64,000 nt of DNA from Limosilactobacillus reuteri (GCF_013694365.1 NZ_CP059275.1:2021668-2085667), one strand, 5' to 3'. Counted from the stretch's first letter, positions 15,507 through 27,211 are shown. The notes: generated by a model not told the origin, from the letters alone. Numbers and translations are program-made.

Positions 15507-17192
15507 ATGTATCAAAATTATACCATAGGGCAAACCGAATTCGTACTAAACTATAACTATGATTTACCACAGAATCATGTTGCACGATTAATTAGTGATT
15601 TTGTCGACTCGATTCCACAAGATGTGCTATTAGAAGATTCGGGAGCGGCTACTGGCCGCCCTTCATCACATCCAGCAATTATGCTTAAGATTCTCTTGTT
15701 TGCCTACTCACGTCAAACTTATTCTGGAAGAAAGATTGAAATGATGTTGGATGAGAACCTGCCAATGCGTTGGTTAGCCCATGATTATACTTATAGCTAC
15801 CATACCATCAATAACTTTCGACGCAGTCAGCACGCTAGTAAGCTAATTAAACATGCCTTTGTTTACTTTACCATGGCTTTGAAAGATCACGGACTAATTC
15901 AAAATGATGCAGTTTTTATCGATGGGACCAAGGTGGAAGCCGATGCTAATAAATATTCATTTACTTGGCGGCGGGCGGTTGAAAAGTATCACGCTAAGTT
16001 AAGAGAAAAGACGAGTAAGCTTTATGAGGAACTAGTAGAAAAACAAGTGGTGCAAGAAATGGCACCCGAGCTGGTTACTTCTGCCGAAGGCATGGAAGTA
16101 ATGGAACAAGAACTTGCGGAGAAAATCACTAAGTTGGATGAAGAGATTAAGCAAGAACCAAAAATCATCAAAGGTGGTTCAGTTAGAAAACGGCGCCGTC
16201 GTTTTCTAAAAAAACTTCGCCATCAATTAAGCAACGACCTAATTCCGCGTGCCAAAAAGTATGAACGTGCCGAAGATATCTTCCAAGGTCGTAATAGCTA
16301 TTCCAAGACTGATCATGATGCGACTTTTATGTGTATGAAGGAAGATCCGATGATGAATCGGGAGTTAAAGCCCGGCTATAACCTGCAAATCGCTACACAT
16401 AAGCAATTTGTCCTTGATTACGGGCTCTTTTCAAATCCAACTGACACCAGGACCTTAGTGCCATTCCTTACCCAGTTTCATGCTTTAGATTTCTTTAAGC
16501 ATATCGTTGCCGATGCCGGTTATGGTAGTGAGTACAATTACACAATGATTCTTGATCAGTTTGAAAAGCAGCCTGTTATTCCATACACAACTTATCAAAA
16601 GGAACAGAAACATAAATTTAAAAACGATCCAACTAAATCACAAAATTGGCAGTATAATGCCGAAGATGATTACTACATCGATCATTTAGGAGTTCGCTTT
16701 AGCTTTTATCGGTATAGTAGGCGAACCGATAAATATGGTTTCGAACGTGATTTCAAACTCTATCGAGCGGATAAGCACCAACTGTCAGAACAATTGGATG
16801 AGTTGGCAAAAACACCAAGTGGTCGGCAACGCTATATGCAGGTTAACCCAACGTGGAATTATTACAAGGCTAAAGTAAAAGCAACCCTCTCAAGTGACGA
16901 AGGCAAGGCAATTTATCGTCGACGAAAGTTCGACGTTGAGCCAGTCTTTGGTCACATGAAGAGGGATTTTGGCATACGCCGAACTCATCTACGCGGACAA
17001 CGGGCTGTGGAAAATGACATTGGGCTAGTCTTGATGGCATTAAATCTAACGAAATTTGGTCAATCAATTAGTCGATTGGCGACTAATTTTATAAATAATT
17101 TAAAATCCGGACTACGATTTTTGAATCGATCAAAAATCATAGTCCGGATTTTACTGTTAGAGAACCAAGAATTAATAGTTAATTCCCAGTCT
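15507..17192 (+). CDS. IS1182-family transposase, copy B
   Basis: The complete transposase of the second IS1182 variant, starting MYQNYTIGQTEFVLNYNYDL, with the same motifs as copy A (FIDGTKVEADANKY, VADAGYGSEYNY, DVEPVFGHMKRDFG). There is no stop before the IS end: the frame runs through the terminal hairpin and right repeat (LIVNSQS), so the natural stop would lie in flanking DNA. Here it reads into a duplicated 3' half and stops at 18174-18176. The upstream in-frame extension from 15423 is a product of the join. Confidence 0.9.
17102..17155 (+). terminator. Terminator-like hairpin at IS1182 copy B right end
   Basis: AAAATCCGGACTACGATTTT pairs with AAAATCATAGTCCGGATTTT around a GAATCGATC loop, followed by a T-rich stretch. 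The equivalent hairpin of copy A (14491-14530) keeps the pairing with different bases. It overlaps the last transposase codons. Confidence 0.75.
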
Positions 17193-18169
17193 CGCCATCA
17201 ATTAAGCAACGACCTAATTCCGCGTGCCAAAAAGTATGAACGTGCCGAAGATATCTTCCAAGGTCGTAATAGCTATTCCAAGACTGATCATGATGCGACT
17301 TTTATGTGTATGAAGGAAGATCCGATGATGAATCGGGAGTTAAAGCCCGGCTATAACCTGCAAATCGCTACACATAAGCAATTTGTCCTTGATTACGGGC
17401 TCTTTTCAAATCCAACTGACACCAGGACCTTAGTGCCATTCCTTACCCAGTTTCATGCTTTAGATTTCTTTAAGCATATCGTTGCCGATGCCGGTTATGG
17501 TAGTGAGTACAATTACACAATGATTCTTGATCAGTTTGAAAAGCAGCCTGTTATTCCATACACAACTTATCAAAAGGAACAGAAACATAAATTTAAAAAC
17601 GATCCAACTAAATCACAAAATTGGCAGTATAATGCCGAAGATGATTACTACATCGATCATTTAGGAGTTCGCTTTAGCTTTTATCGGTATAGTAGGCGAA
17701 CCGATAAATATGGTTTCGAACGTGATTTCAAACTCTATCGAGCGGATAAGCACCAACTGTCAGAACAATTGGATGAGTTGGCAAAAACACCAAGTGGTCG
17801 GCAACGCTATATGCAGGTTAACCCAACGTGGAATTATTACAAGGCTAAAGTAAAAGCAACCCTCTCAAGTGACGAAGGCAAGGCAATTTATCGTCGACGA
17901 AAGTTCGACGTTGAGCCAGTCTTTGGTCACATGAAGAGGGATTTTGGCATACGCCGAACTCATCTACGCGGACAACGGGCTGTGGAAAATGACATTGGGC
18001 TAGTCTTGATGGCATTAAATCTAACGAAATTTGGTCAATCAATTAGTCGATTGGCGACTAATTTTATAAATAATTTAAAATCCGGACTACGATTTTTGAA
18101 TCGATCAAAAATCATAGTCCGGATTTTACTGTTAGAGAACCAAGAATTAATAGTTAATTCCCAGTCTCT
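17193..18169 (+). pseudogene. IS1182 copy B, duplicated 3' half
   Basis: Exact repeat of 16218-17192 (from RHQLSNDLIPRAKKYERAED to the right end), offset 975 bp. It adds a second VADAGYGSEYNY and DVEPVFGHMKRDFG core in frame, producing an impossible 917-residue fusion. No start of its own. Confidence 0.88.
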
Positions 18170-18294
18170 GCTGTAAACTACCCAGTTGTTATTCGCAGCA
18201 CCATTAATTACTACCTTGGAAACTGTATCTGGGATAGTAATCACATTGTTGGCGATTCTATTGTAGTCACCCCTCATAATAAGAATTCCTGTTG
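18170..18294 (-). pseudogene. Phage tail protein 3' module, antisense
   Basis: Reverse complement of the segment at 19774-19893 encoding TTGILIMRGDYNRIANNV to NNNWVVYS. It meets the forward gene head to head. Confidence 0.85.
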
Positions 18295-18295
18295 T

Positions 18296-19893
18296 ATGAC
18301 GAAAACTGTTTATCAGTTAAACGAACAGAATATTTACATTTCATCATTTCAGGCTGATGACAGCTATCTATTAAGGGCAAACGAAATTCTGATTGCTCCT
18401 GACGATACTACTTATCCTCCATATAAGTTTGATGGAAAAAGGGGAATAGGCATAACTTATGCTGAGTGGAAAAAGAAACATCCAAATGAATCGAACCCCA
18501 ATAGTAGTGTAGGAAGCGTAGATTTTGATTCCTCATATAAAATTTTAAAAGGGCAACCTGGAAAATCAGCGTATGAAATAGCTGTCAAACAAGGCTTTAT
18601 TGGAACGGAAGCCGAATGGGTGAAATCACTTAAAGGCGAAAAGGGACCAATTCCAGTATTCGCCACAGGGCTAACCACAACACTACCCCCAAACGAAAGT
18701 GCGAAAGTAGATATTGTAAAAATTAATGATGAATATAATGCGTATAGAGTCGATTTTAGTATTCCTAGAGGTGAAAAAGGGGATCCCGGTCAAGTTCCAG
18801 ATATTTCAGGTATAAAAAAAGACATTAGTACTTTAACCAAAAAAATGAGTACTATGTTTGTTAATATTTTAGATTTTGGTGCGCAACCAGAAAATGTTAA
18901 TTTTGATAACGCTCCTGCTTTTAATAAAGCCATTCAATCTCTACCTTCGGTAGGTGGAACTGTATTTATTCCTAATGGAAATTACTTCCTTAAATCTACT
19001 GTCAATGTAGACCGTTCTTATGTTCATATTATGGGATTTAATAACGGACTACGAAGTGGGATAGATCCAGCTGATGGTTCAACACAGACGGGTGGTGGAG
19101 GAGCAAAAGTAACGGTTCAAAATCCTATTACCGCTTTTAAATTAGAAAATACCCATAATGATAAGCGATTGTCTGGAATTACATTTAGTGGTTTTGACCT
19201 ACGAGGAGATACTAATGGTGGAGTTGGTATTGACGGAGTATCTAATTCAGATAGAATCGTTATTGATAATATGACTATTAATAACGTAGGAATTGGAGTT
19301 AGATTATACGCGGCAGACGCTCCTAGAATTACTAATTCATGGATTGCGGAAACTCAATCAAGTATACTTTTGACTGGCGCAAGTCAGCAAGCGGAAATAA
19401 AGAATAATTCTCTAGGTGCACAGCCAAAAGGAACTACAATTTATATGGAAAATCCAGACAGATTTAATATTTCTGGTAATAATATTTATCCAGATGGAGC
19501 AGCGGCCATTCGTATTCTTAATCCTGTTCATGGGGTAATTACAGGTAATACAATCTCTGCATATTATAACGGCATGATTGAATTTTTACCCAATTCAGAT
19601 GGAGCATTTGGAAATGGGAATGTTATTTCTGGAAACGTGATCGCATTAGAAGCATGGCATGATAACCCTGACGGAAAAGATAACAAGTGGGGTGTTATTC
19701 ATATCGAAGCGTTCAATAATGTGATTTCCAATAACAACCTTCTTGCCAATGGAACTCCTCATGACACAACAGGAATTCTTATTATGAGGGGTGACTACAA
19801 TAGAATCGCCAACAATGTGATTACTATCCCAGATACAGTTTCCAAGGTAGTAATTAATGGTGCTGCGAATAACAACTGGGTAGTTTACAGCAC
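18296..19893 (+). CDS. Prophage tail/baseplate protein with beta-helix domain
   Basis: About 532 residues are natural here. The N-terminal part (MTKTVYQLNEQNIYISSFQA) resembles baseplate-attachment domains. Two linkers contain GYIGTEAEW-like (GFIGTEAEWVKSLKGEKGP) and collagen-like GEKGDPG motifs common in lactobacillus phage tail proteins. From about residue 190 (NILDFGAQPENVNFDNAPAF) it matches the pectate-lyase-type right-handed beta-helix with repeated NNxI...G rungs. It probably binds host surface glycans. After VYST the frame enters antisense sequence and stops artificially at 19990; the true ending (TEGSAFQDGGNQSNKNIGI, TAG) is preserved at 20188-20254. Confidence 0.8.
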
Positions 19894-20073
19894 TAAATAC
19901 CTATATTCTTATTTGACTGGTTTCCGCCGTCCTGGAAGGCCGAACCTTCTGTGCTGTAAACTACCCAGTTGTTATTCGCAGCACCATTAATTACTACCTT
20001 GGAAACTGTATCTGGGATAGTAATCACATTGTTGGCGATTCTATTGTAGTCACCCCTCATAATAAGAATTCCT
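19893..20073 (-). pseudogene. Phage tail protein 3' end, antisense
   Basis: Reverse complement of 20074-20254, creating a perfect palindrome centred near 20073. Confidence 0.85.
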
Positions 20074-20254
20074 GGGAATTCTTATTATGAGGGGTGACTA
20101 CAATAGAATCGCCAACAATGTGATTACTATCCCAGATACAGTTTCCAAGGTAGTAATTAATGGTGCTGCGAATAACAACTGGGTAGTTTACAGCACAGAA
20201 GGTTCGGCCTTCCAGGACGGCGGAAACCAGTCAAATAAGAATATAGGTATTTAG
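20074..20254 (+). pseudogene. Phage tail protein 3' end with natural stop
   Basis: It repeats 19774-19893 in frame and continues STEGSAFQDGGNQSNKNIGI to TAG at 20252-20254. This gives the natural C-terminus of the beta-helix protein. Confidence 0.82.
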
Positions 20255-20255
20255 A

Positions 20256-20440
20256 GTGCGTCATTTGACGGACATCCTTTCATATAGGTTTGATTCACTT
20301 AATATGATACCTGATGTCACGCCGAATGGCGTTTTTGCATTTACCACCAATTAGGTGGCTAACTTCATTCTATAATCCACCGATGGCGTTTTTGCATTTA
20401 CCACCAATTAGGTGGCTAACTTCATTCTATAATCCACCGG
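20256..20440 (-). mobile_element. IS30 (lineage a) left end, antisense, partly doubled
   Basis: The left terminal region in reverse. The outer about 57 bases (hairpin to GGTGGATTATAGAATGAAGT) are present twice in tandem (about 20327-20381 and 20384-20439). Confidence 0.8.
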
Positions 20441-20739
20441 CCAGTCTTTCGAATCAAACGCAGCCAGCCCCAGAAATCATGCTGATTACACCTAAAGCGA
20501 CGGCCGAGTTTGATGCAGTAACTTTTAAGTTGGTTCAACCAGCAACGGTACCATTTAAAACAGTGGTTAAATTGGCAAACCAGTGGGCAACGGGTGATTA
20601 TATCACCTTTCTTTCGGCCAACAATTTTTACTTGAAGGAGGACGCTTTGGCGACTTGCTTGACGGAACTGACTGCTAAGCAAGCGGATATGGGGGTGGCA
20701 AACTTAGTAACGTTAGTAGATGGAACCTTCCAAATTTAA
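20441..20739 (+). pseudogene. Glycosyltransferase family 2 fragment
   Basis: About 99 residues open from the join, containing KLANQWATGDYITFLSANNF, the GT-A fold region around the family 2 metal/acceptor loop (the usual Asp-Asp is Asn-Asn here). The GT2 N-terminus is missing. It probably belongs with the GT8-GT2 piece at 21007. Such fused enzymes glycosylate serine-rich adhesins in L. reuteri SecA2/Y2 loci; that link is inference. Confidence 0.6.
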
Positions 20740-20865
20740 GTGAAAGTGGCAGGAGTTCCACCCAAAAATGGACCAACCGGTGGCTTAAAGCTATCAATGC
20801 TTGCTTGGCCGGTGCCGCCAATGGGCCATGAACCAGGTAAATTACGCCCCCCTGGGGATTATTGA
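20740..20865 (+). CDS. Short frame, possible glycosyltransferase remnant
   Basis: A 41-codon GTG-initiated frame starts at the base after the previous stop. The text (GLKLSMLAWPVPP) is not recognisable alone. It lies between glycosyltransferase pieces and may be a frameshifted part of one. Confidence 0.25.
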   Translation: MKVAGVPPKNGPTGGLKLSMLAWPVPPMGHEPGKLRPPGDY

Positions 20866-21006
20866 TTGCTGCCTAACCTCTTGCCAGAAGTTGACCGGGT
20901 CTTGTACCTTGATTATGATACCCTGGTGCTGGGCGATTTAACGACCCTGTGGCACAGTGATTTGGCCCGGACGCGAACAATTACTTTAATTCAGGGGTCT
21001 TGTTGA
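20866..21006 (+). pseudogene. Glycosyltransferase family 8 fragment
   Basis: 46 residues with LLPNLLPEVDRVLYLDYDTL followed by VLGDL, the GT8 motif in which DYD supplies the DxD metal site. A natural TGA or frameshift truncates it. It starts with TTG immediately after another stop. Confidence 0.72.
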
Positions 21007-21540
21007 ATGGATTTAGCCCTCCTACGCAAGTATGGGGTAACGGGCTACTTCTACCAATTTATCCTTGAGTCCACCAAGTTTTTTATCTTGGGGGATCAAG
21101 ATGCATACAACCTCTACTTTAAGGATGCCGTACAGTACTTACCAATTGAAAATAATTATGTGACCCAACTATTGGAAAGCAGAGATCCGGCAGAGCACCG
21201 GGAACTGGCCAAAGTGACGATTTTACACTTTTTAAGTGAAAAAAAGCCCTGGAAGGAAACGACAAGCTACCCAGCGGCGATATTACCAGCGATGCGATTA
21301 TATCGGCAGTATCGCCAAGCGATGCGAACTGAATACCAACTGGCAAAGCAAGTACCGCAACTGACCGTTTTGGTGTTGGTGGATGATGAGCATGACTTGG
21401 CGCGTTGCTTAGAAAGTATCTATTACCAAGATTACCCGAATTTAGCGGTGGCGGTGTTGGATGCCAGCTCCCAGCCGGCGCAGGTTTATGCATCCGTTGC
21501 GGCCTTAAGGCAGCGGGTGCTTGAATTGTCCGCTCAATAA
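21007..21540 (+). pseudogene. GT8 C-terminus fused to GT2 N-terminus
   Basis: The first about 95 residues (ILGDQDAYNLYFKD, then ILHFLSEKKPWKE) are the C-terminal half of a family 8 glycosyltransferase. From about residue 118 (QLTVLVLVDDEHDLARCLES, IYYQDYPNLAVAVLDASS) a family 2 domain begins and is cut at an IS30 end. This is a bifunctional glycosyltransferase of the sort seen with serine-rich surface adhesins. Higher G+C than neighbours. Broken on both sides. Confidence 0.7.
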
Positions 21541-21700
21541 GGTGGATTATAGAATGAAGTTAGCTACCTAATTGGTGGTAAATAAAAAACGCCATTCGGC
21601 GTGACATCAGGTATCATATTAAGTGAACCAAACCTATATGAAAGGATGTCCGTCAAATGACGCACTTAAATGATACCATGTCTACTAGTTTATTGACTCT
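21541..21700 (+). mobile_element. IS30 (lineage a) left end
   Basis: Terminal repeat GGTGGATTATAGAATGAAGT, hairpin ACGCCATTCGGCGT, ribosome binding site GAAAGGATG and ATG at 21658 with 14 codons (MTHLNDTMSTSLLT) before the join. Confidence 0.85.
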
Positions 21701-21825
21701 GAAACTTGAAAGCACCTTAAAGAACCAGAGCCCACGCCAGCTCTGGTTTTGTTGGCCTTAAATTAGTTTTAGACAGCCACTCTAAGTACCCTTTGGATGT
21801 TTTGCGGTAAGTAGCCGATGAATTG
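21701..21825 (-). mobile_element. IS4-type element 3' end, antisense
   Basis: Same block as 1354-1480. It sits head to head with the start of the complete transposase gene and replaces its natural leader. Confidence 0.85.
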
Positions 21826-23166
21826 ATGAAAAGTATAACCCAAATTCAAGCAGAAAACGATACTAAAAGCCTAATTTCTTCCTTTCTCCACCTGATTGGT
21901 CTAGGTCAGCTCAGTAAGCAGGTCAACTTTAAACGCCACTCTGCGATTTCTTTTACCATGATCATCTCTTGGTTATTCGAGGCCCGCTTTAGTCGACGTT
22001 CGCTTTACCGGGCGCAAGCCAGTCCCAATTTTAGTCCCCGCACCGCCCGCAATGTCCTCAATGATGGGCGAATCAACTGGCAAAAACTACTATGCTTAGT
22101 GGCGGTGAAGTTGATCGGCATCTTGCGACCGTTAATTGACCAACGGAGACGGTTAGCGCTGATCGTCGATGATACCTTAATTGCCCGCCCGTATTCGCTC
22201 AAAACGGAGTTACTAGCGCGGACATATGATCATGACCACCACCAGTATTTGACCGGCTATCGGAACCTGACGATTGGCTGGAGTGATGGGAATACCTTTT
22301 TGCCCGTTAACTTCGCCCTAATGTCAACGCGAAATAAGCAGAATCTGGTTGGGACTTCAGCTCGGGTAGTTGATCAACGGACAATTGCCGGTCAACGGCG
22401 GGCGCAAGCCCAACGGAAAATGAACGAGGTGGTCATCGAATTAATTCGCCAAGCCCGCAACCTTGGGGTGGTGGCGAAATACGTGCTCTTTGATAGCTGG
22501 TACAGTTCGCCGCAAATGTTTTGGCGCTTAAAACAGCTAGGCCTCGATAGTGTCGCCATGCTTAAGCGGAGCTCTAAGGTTTATTACCGCTATCGTGGTC
22601 GGGCCTATAGCGTCAAGGCGCTTTATCTGCGCCTTCTCAATTCGCGGCGTCCTCAAATGAAGGCCTATCAATACAGCTGTATTGTGGAAGCCGACTACCA
22701 AGGGCATCGTTTCCCGGTAAAACTGGTCTTCGTGGCCAAAAAGGGCTTTAAGAACCAGTACCTAGTCCTGGCTTCTACTAGCACCCAACTAACTCCTCAA
22801 GAGATCATTCAACTGTATAGCCGCCGGTGGTCCATCGAAACCTACTTTAAGGCCACCAAACAGTACCTCCGCTTAAATGCGTCCCAAATCCAAAGCTATG
22901 ACGGTCAAGTAGCTCAGATTACCGTCACTGCCTTAACCTACCTGTTTCTAGCCTGGCAGGAACGCCAAGCCAAAGACGACCGCACCTTAGGAGACCTTTT
23001 CTACCTAATGAATGCGGCCCTCCCTGAAATCAAATTTATCGAGGCATTGGTCTACCTGTTAAAGTCCCTCCAAACCCAAGCAACTGATTTTCTCGACCAC
23101 ACCATCGACCAATTCATCGGCTACTTACCGCAAAACATCCAAAGGGTACTTAGAGTGGCTGTCTAA
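21826..23166 (+). CDS. IS4-family transposase
   Basis: A 446-residue DDE transposase. First aspartate is in LIVDDTLIARPYS (about residue 108), second in YVLFDSWYSSPQMF, glutamate in the YREK-type motif YSRRWSIETYFKATKQYLRL (about residue 335). Length is normal and the frame intact. The ATG at 21826 is chosen because MKSITQIQ is a plausible start; a TTG three bases earlier is joined sequence. No ribosome binding site is present because the leader has been replaced by an antisense IS end. Confidence 0.92.
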   Translation: MKSITQIQAENDTKSLISSFLHLIGLGQLSKQVNFKRHSAISFTMIISWLFEARFSRRSLYRAQASPNFSPRTARNVLNDGRINWQKLLCLVAVKLIGILRPLIDQRRRLALIVDDTLIARPYSLKTELLARTYDHDHHQYLTGYRNLTIGWSDGNTFLPVNFALMSTRNKQNLVGTSARVVDQRTIAGQRRAQAQRKMNEVVIELIRQARNLGVVAKYVLFDSWYSSPQMFWRLKQLGLDSVAMLKRSSKVYYRYRGRAYSVKALYLRLLNSRRPQMKAYQYSCIVEADYQGHRFPVKLVFVAKKGFKNQYLVLASTSTQLTPQEIIQLYSRRWSIETYFKATKQYLRLNASQIQSYDGQVAQITVTALTYLFLAWQERQAKDDRTLGDLFYLMNAALPEIKFIEALVYLLKSLQTQATDFLDHTIDQFIGYLPQNIQRVLRVAV

Positions 23167-23291
23167 AGACTCTCTTCTACTTATTTTTTGGGTTACTTAA
23201 GTATAACGTGAGAGTTCTTGCGTTTTCTATTTTTTACGCGAGAAAGCCTAGAGTCGCGGTGGTTAGCCGTGATTCTAGGCTTTCAAGTTTC
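23167..23291 (+). mobile_element. IS4-type element right end with terminator hairpin
   Basis: The post-stop region differs from the 3' flank in 1354-1480 but ends with the same TTTCAAGTTTCA, so two IS variants share termini. It carries an 18-bp hairpin at 23241-23284 (AAGCCTAGA/TCTAGGCTT) that could stop transcription. Confidence 0.75.
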
Positions 23292-23717
23292 AGTGCAGTA
23301 AATCAGTTCTTTATAAATTTACGCCAGAAAATGGGCACAGATGCTTACTATCGCATCTTTAAGACAATAACCTCTGACAACGGTTCAGAATTTAGTGAGT
23401 TAACACAAGTTCACGATCATATTTTCTATGCTGATCCGTATTCCCCTTGGGAACGTGGATCCAATGAGATCAATAACCGGTTTCTCCGCAAAGAGATTAC
23501 CAAAGGTGAAGCTATAAATAACTATAGTAGTGCTCAGATCATAGCGACTAATGATTGGATGAATCACTATCCACGAGCTATGTTTAATGGATATTCGTCA
23601 ATGGATATCTATCGTAAGGCCTTCTACCAAGAGATATCACAGCTCCATCAACCAATAATCAATTGGTCAGTATTATTTATTTGAGTCCAGTGGCTAACTT
23701 ATTCTTGAAATTTAGGA
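23292..23717 (+). pseudogene. IS30 (lineage a) transposase 3' part, copy 1
   Basis: From AVNQFFINLRQKMGTDAYYR through the second aspartate (TITSDNGSEF) and the glutamate (PWERGSNEINNRFLRKE) to the stop at 23682-23684, then the right IS end. The N-terminal DNA-binding region is absent. Repeated at 23730-24117. Confidence 0.88.
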
Positions 23718-23729
23718 AGAAGAAAATGC

Positions 23730-24117
23730 AGTAAATCAGTTCTTTATAAATTTACGCCAGAAAATGGGCACAGATGCTTACTATCGCATCTTTAAGACAA
23801 TAACCTCTGACAACGGTTCAGAATTTAGTGAGTTAACACAAGTTCACGATCATATTTTCTATGCTGATCCGTATTCCCCTTGGGAACGTGGATCCAATGA
23901 GATCAATAACCGGTTTCTCCGCAAAGAGATTACCAAAGGTGAAGCTATAAATAACTATAGTAGTGCTCAGATCATAGCGACTAATGATTGGATGAATCAC
24001 TATCCACGAGCTATGTTTAATGGATATTCGTCAATGGATATCTATCGTAAGGCCTTCTACCAAGAGATATCACAGCTCCATCAACCAATAATCAATTGGT
24101 CAGTATTATTTATTTGA
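23730..24117 (+). pseudogene. IS30 (lineage a) transposase 3' part, copy 2
   Basis: Exact direct repeat of 23290-23684. It lacks the right IS end: the stop TGA is followed at once by the ATG of an unrelated gene. Confidence 0.88.
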
Positions 24118-24669
24118 ATGATATACTATATTCCAGAAAAAGAAGTCTTAATCGATAGCAACTTTAATCCATTTGCAAACATCAGCAACTATCAACAAGA
24201 ATTAGAAGAGCTGCTTGCAAACCAATATGGATTATCTGGAGACGATCTTAAAGGCGCGGCTTTCCTATCACTTTATCAATTGAAAATGAGTGATTATGGG
24301 CTTAAATTATCAAGTGTAAATGATGCAATCAATAAGGTTGTTGCATTCTTAAACGAGGAGCATGGCCTGAGTGTTAAACAGGACAAAGCTAATGAACCAT
24401 TGATTAAAATCTTAGCATTAATTGCTACAAATATCCGGCGTCCATGGAACCGGGGATGGTCTAATTATGAATTGTTAAGGACCAAGGATATTGCCAAATT
24501 AGTGTCTGAAATGGAAATTAATTTAGAAGAACCTAAACTGTCAAGTGAGATTGTTAGTGGAATTCAAGTGGAAAGCATTAACCGTGATGAGTTGCTTAAC
24601 TTCCTTGAAAATAGTAATTTACCGCCAAAAGTAATCTCGAAGCTGTATAAACAAGCCGAAGAATTATAA
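24118..24669 (+). CDS. Hypothetical protein, 183 residues
   Basis: Not recognised. The product is soluble and acidic (FANISNYQQELEELLANQYG; RRPWNRGWSNYELLRTKDIA), with no signal peptide or membrane helix. Its C-terminus (DELLNFLENSNLPPKVISKL) looks like a small helical bundle. It abuts an IS30 stop upstream without a ribosome binding site and an antisense ISLre2 end downstream, so its natural neighbours are unknown. Confidence 0.6.
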   Translation: MIYYIPEKEVLIDSNFNPFANISNYQQELEELLANQYGLSGDDLKGAAFLSLYQLKMSDYGLKLSSVNDAINKVVAFLNEEHGLSVKQDKANEPLIKILALIATNIRRPWNRGWSNYELLRTKDIAKLVSEMEINLEEPKLSSEIVSGIQVESINRDELLNFLENSNLPPKVISKLYKQAEEL

Positions 24670-24798
24670 GTATCTGTCAAGTTTTCATAGGTAGCCTTTA
24701 AATATACAGTTTTAGTGGGTTAGTGCCTTAAAAAGTTGTCCCATTGGTCTACTTGTGGCCGTGTTAATCGGAATTATTCCTTGTACTGCTCCAATTCG
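24670..24798 (-). mobile_element. ISLre2-type element 3' end, antisense
   Basis: Reverse complement of the last about 28 codons (AVQGIIPINTATSRPMGQLF) and downstream flank seen at 29700-29807. Confidence 0.85.
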
Positions 24799-26496
<1,698 letters not shown>

Positions 26497-26622
26497 GGCC
26501 GATCAGTCTCTCAACTCGGCTATGCATCATCGCCTTGGTAAGCCGTTACCTTACCAACTAGCTAATGCACCGCAGGTCCATCCCAGAGTGATAGCCAAAG
26601 CCATCTTTCAAACAAAAGCCAT
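26497..26622 (-). rRNA. rrs: 16S rRNA internal fragment, antisense
   Basis: Reverse complement of about 25139-25264 of the full gene (CGATCAGTCTCTCAACTCGG onward). It carries CATGGCTTTTG, as in the forward gene, and is attached directly to the 16S 3' end. Confidence 0.88.
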
Positions 26623-26748
26623 GACTTTGCCTTAGACTTCCTTCAGATTCCACCTCGCAGTGGACACCCTTGTCCTCAGCTCATGGTTCCGACTACTACG
26701 GCCCATAGCGGACTCTCACCGCCTAGCTAATACCCATGCCGGGCGCAC
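26623..26748 (-). ncRNA. Group IIC intron 5' end, antisense
   Basis: Reverse complement of the intron 5' end; GTGCGCCCGG reads on the minus strand from 26748. Its sequence (CACTGCGAGGTG) matches the variant at 7925. Flanking T-rich exon on the minus strand is CCAATTTTTAT. Confidence 0.83.
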
Positions 26749-26755
26749 ATAAAAA

Positions 26756-27211
26756 TTGGGAGGTCTAAAAGAAGCTCTCGTAATTGATCGGGAGGAGCTA
26801 AAAGATGTCAAGCATTTACCAAGTGCAGACGAAATTAAGGAATTAGCAGAAGTGGCATTTAATCATACGTTGGCTTTTTGTAATGAAAATAAGCATGCGT
26901 TGTCAAATTTGCTTTCCTCAAATGGAGATATGCAGTTTTATCAAATGATTATTGAAGTAGCAAATAATGAATTTGATGCGCGAGTTCCATATTTGTTTGG
27001 GGATATAAATATTAAAGAAGCTAATGTAAAATCGTCATTGCCATTCTCATTTATTAAAACCCTCTATATCAATACAATTGTTAATTTGTTAATGCTTTGG
27101 GGTGCCGCACCAGACTCTTTAAGCATTAATGAAATTAAGTCAATTGCAGGCTTGATTCAAACAAAATCACCAGTTGAATTGATTCAAATTTATAAATCAT
27201 ATTTAAACTAG
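26756..27211 (+). pseudogene. TetR-family regulator, C-terminal domain
   Basis: About 150 residues open from the join, starting GGLKEALVIDREELKDVKHL, with a helical ligand-binding-type domain ending VELIQIYKSYLN. It joins logically onto the N-terminal piece at 27251-27427: both share the overlap TTGGGAGGTCTA. Together they would make a TetR regulator of about 208 residues. Order is reversed in this window. Confidence 0.7.

Noticed and set aside
15423..18176. A 917-residue open frame with two transposase cores
   Set aside because: It is a fusion of antisense-free but joined pieces: an out-of-frame lead, a complete IS1182 transposase and an exact 975-bp repeat of its 3' half. Not a natural double-domain enzyme.
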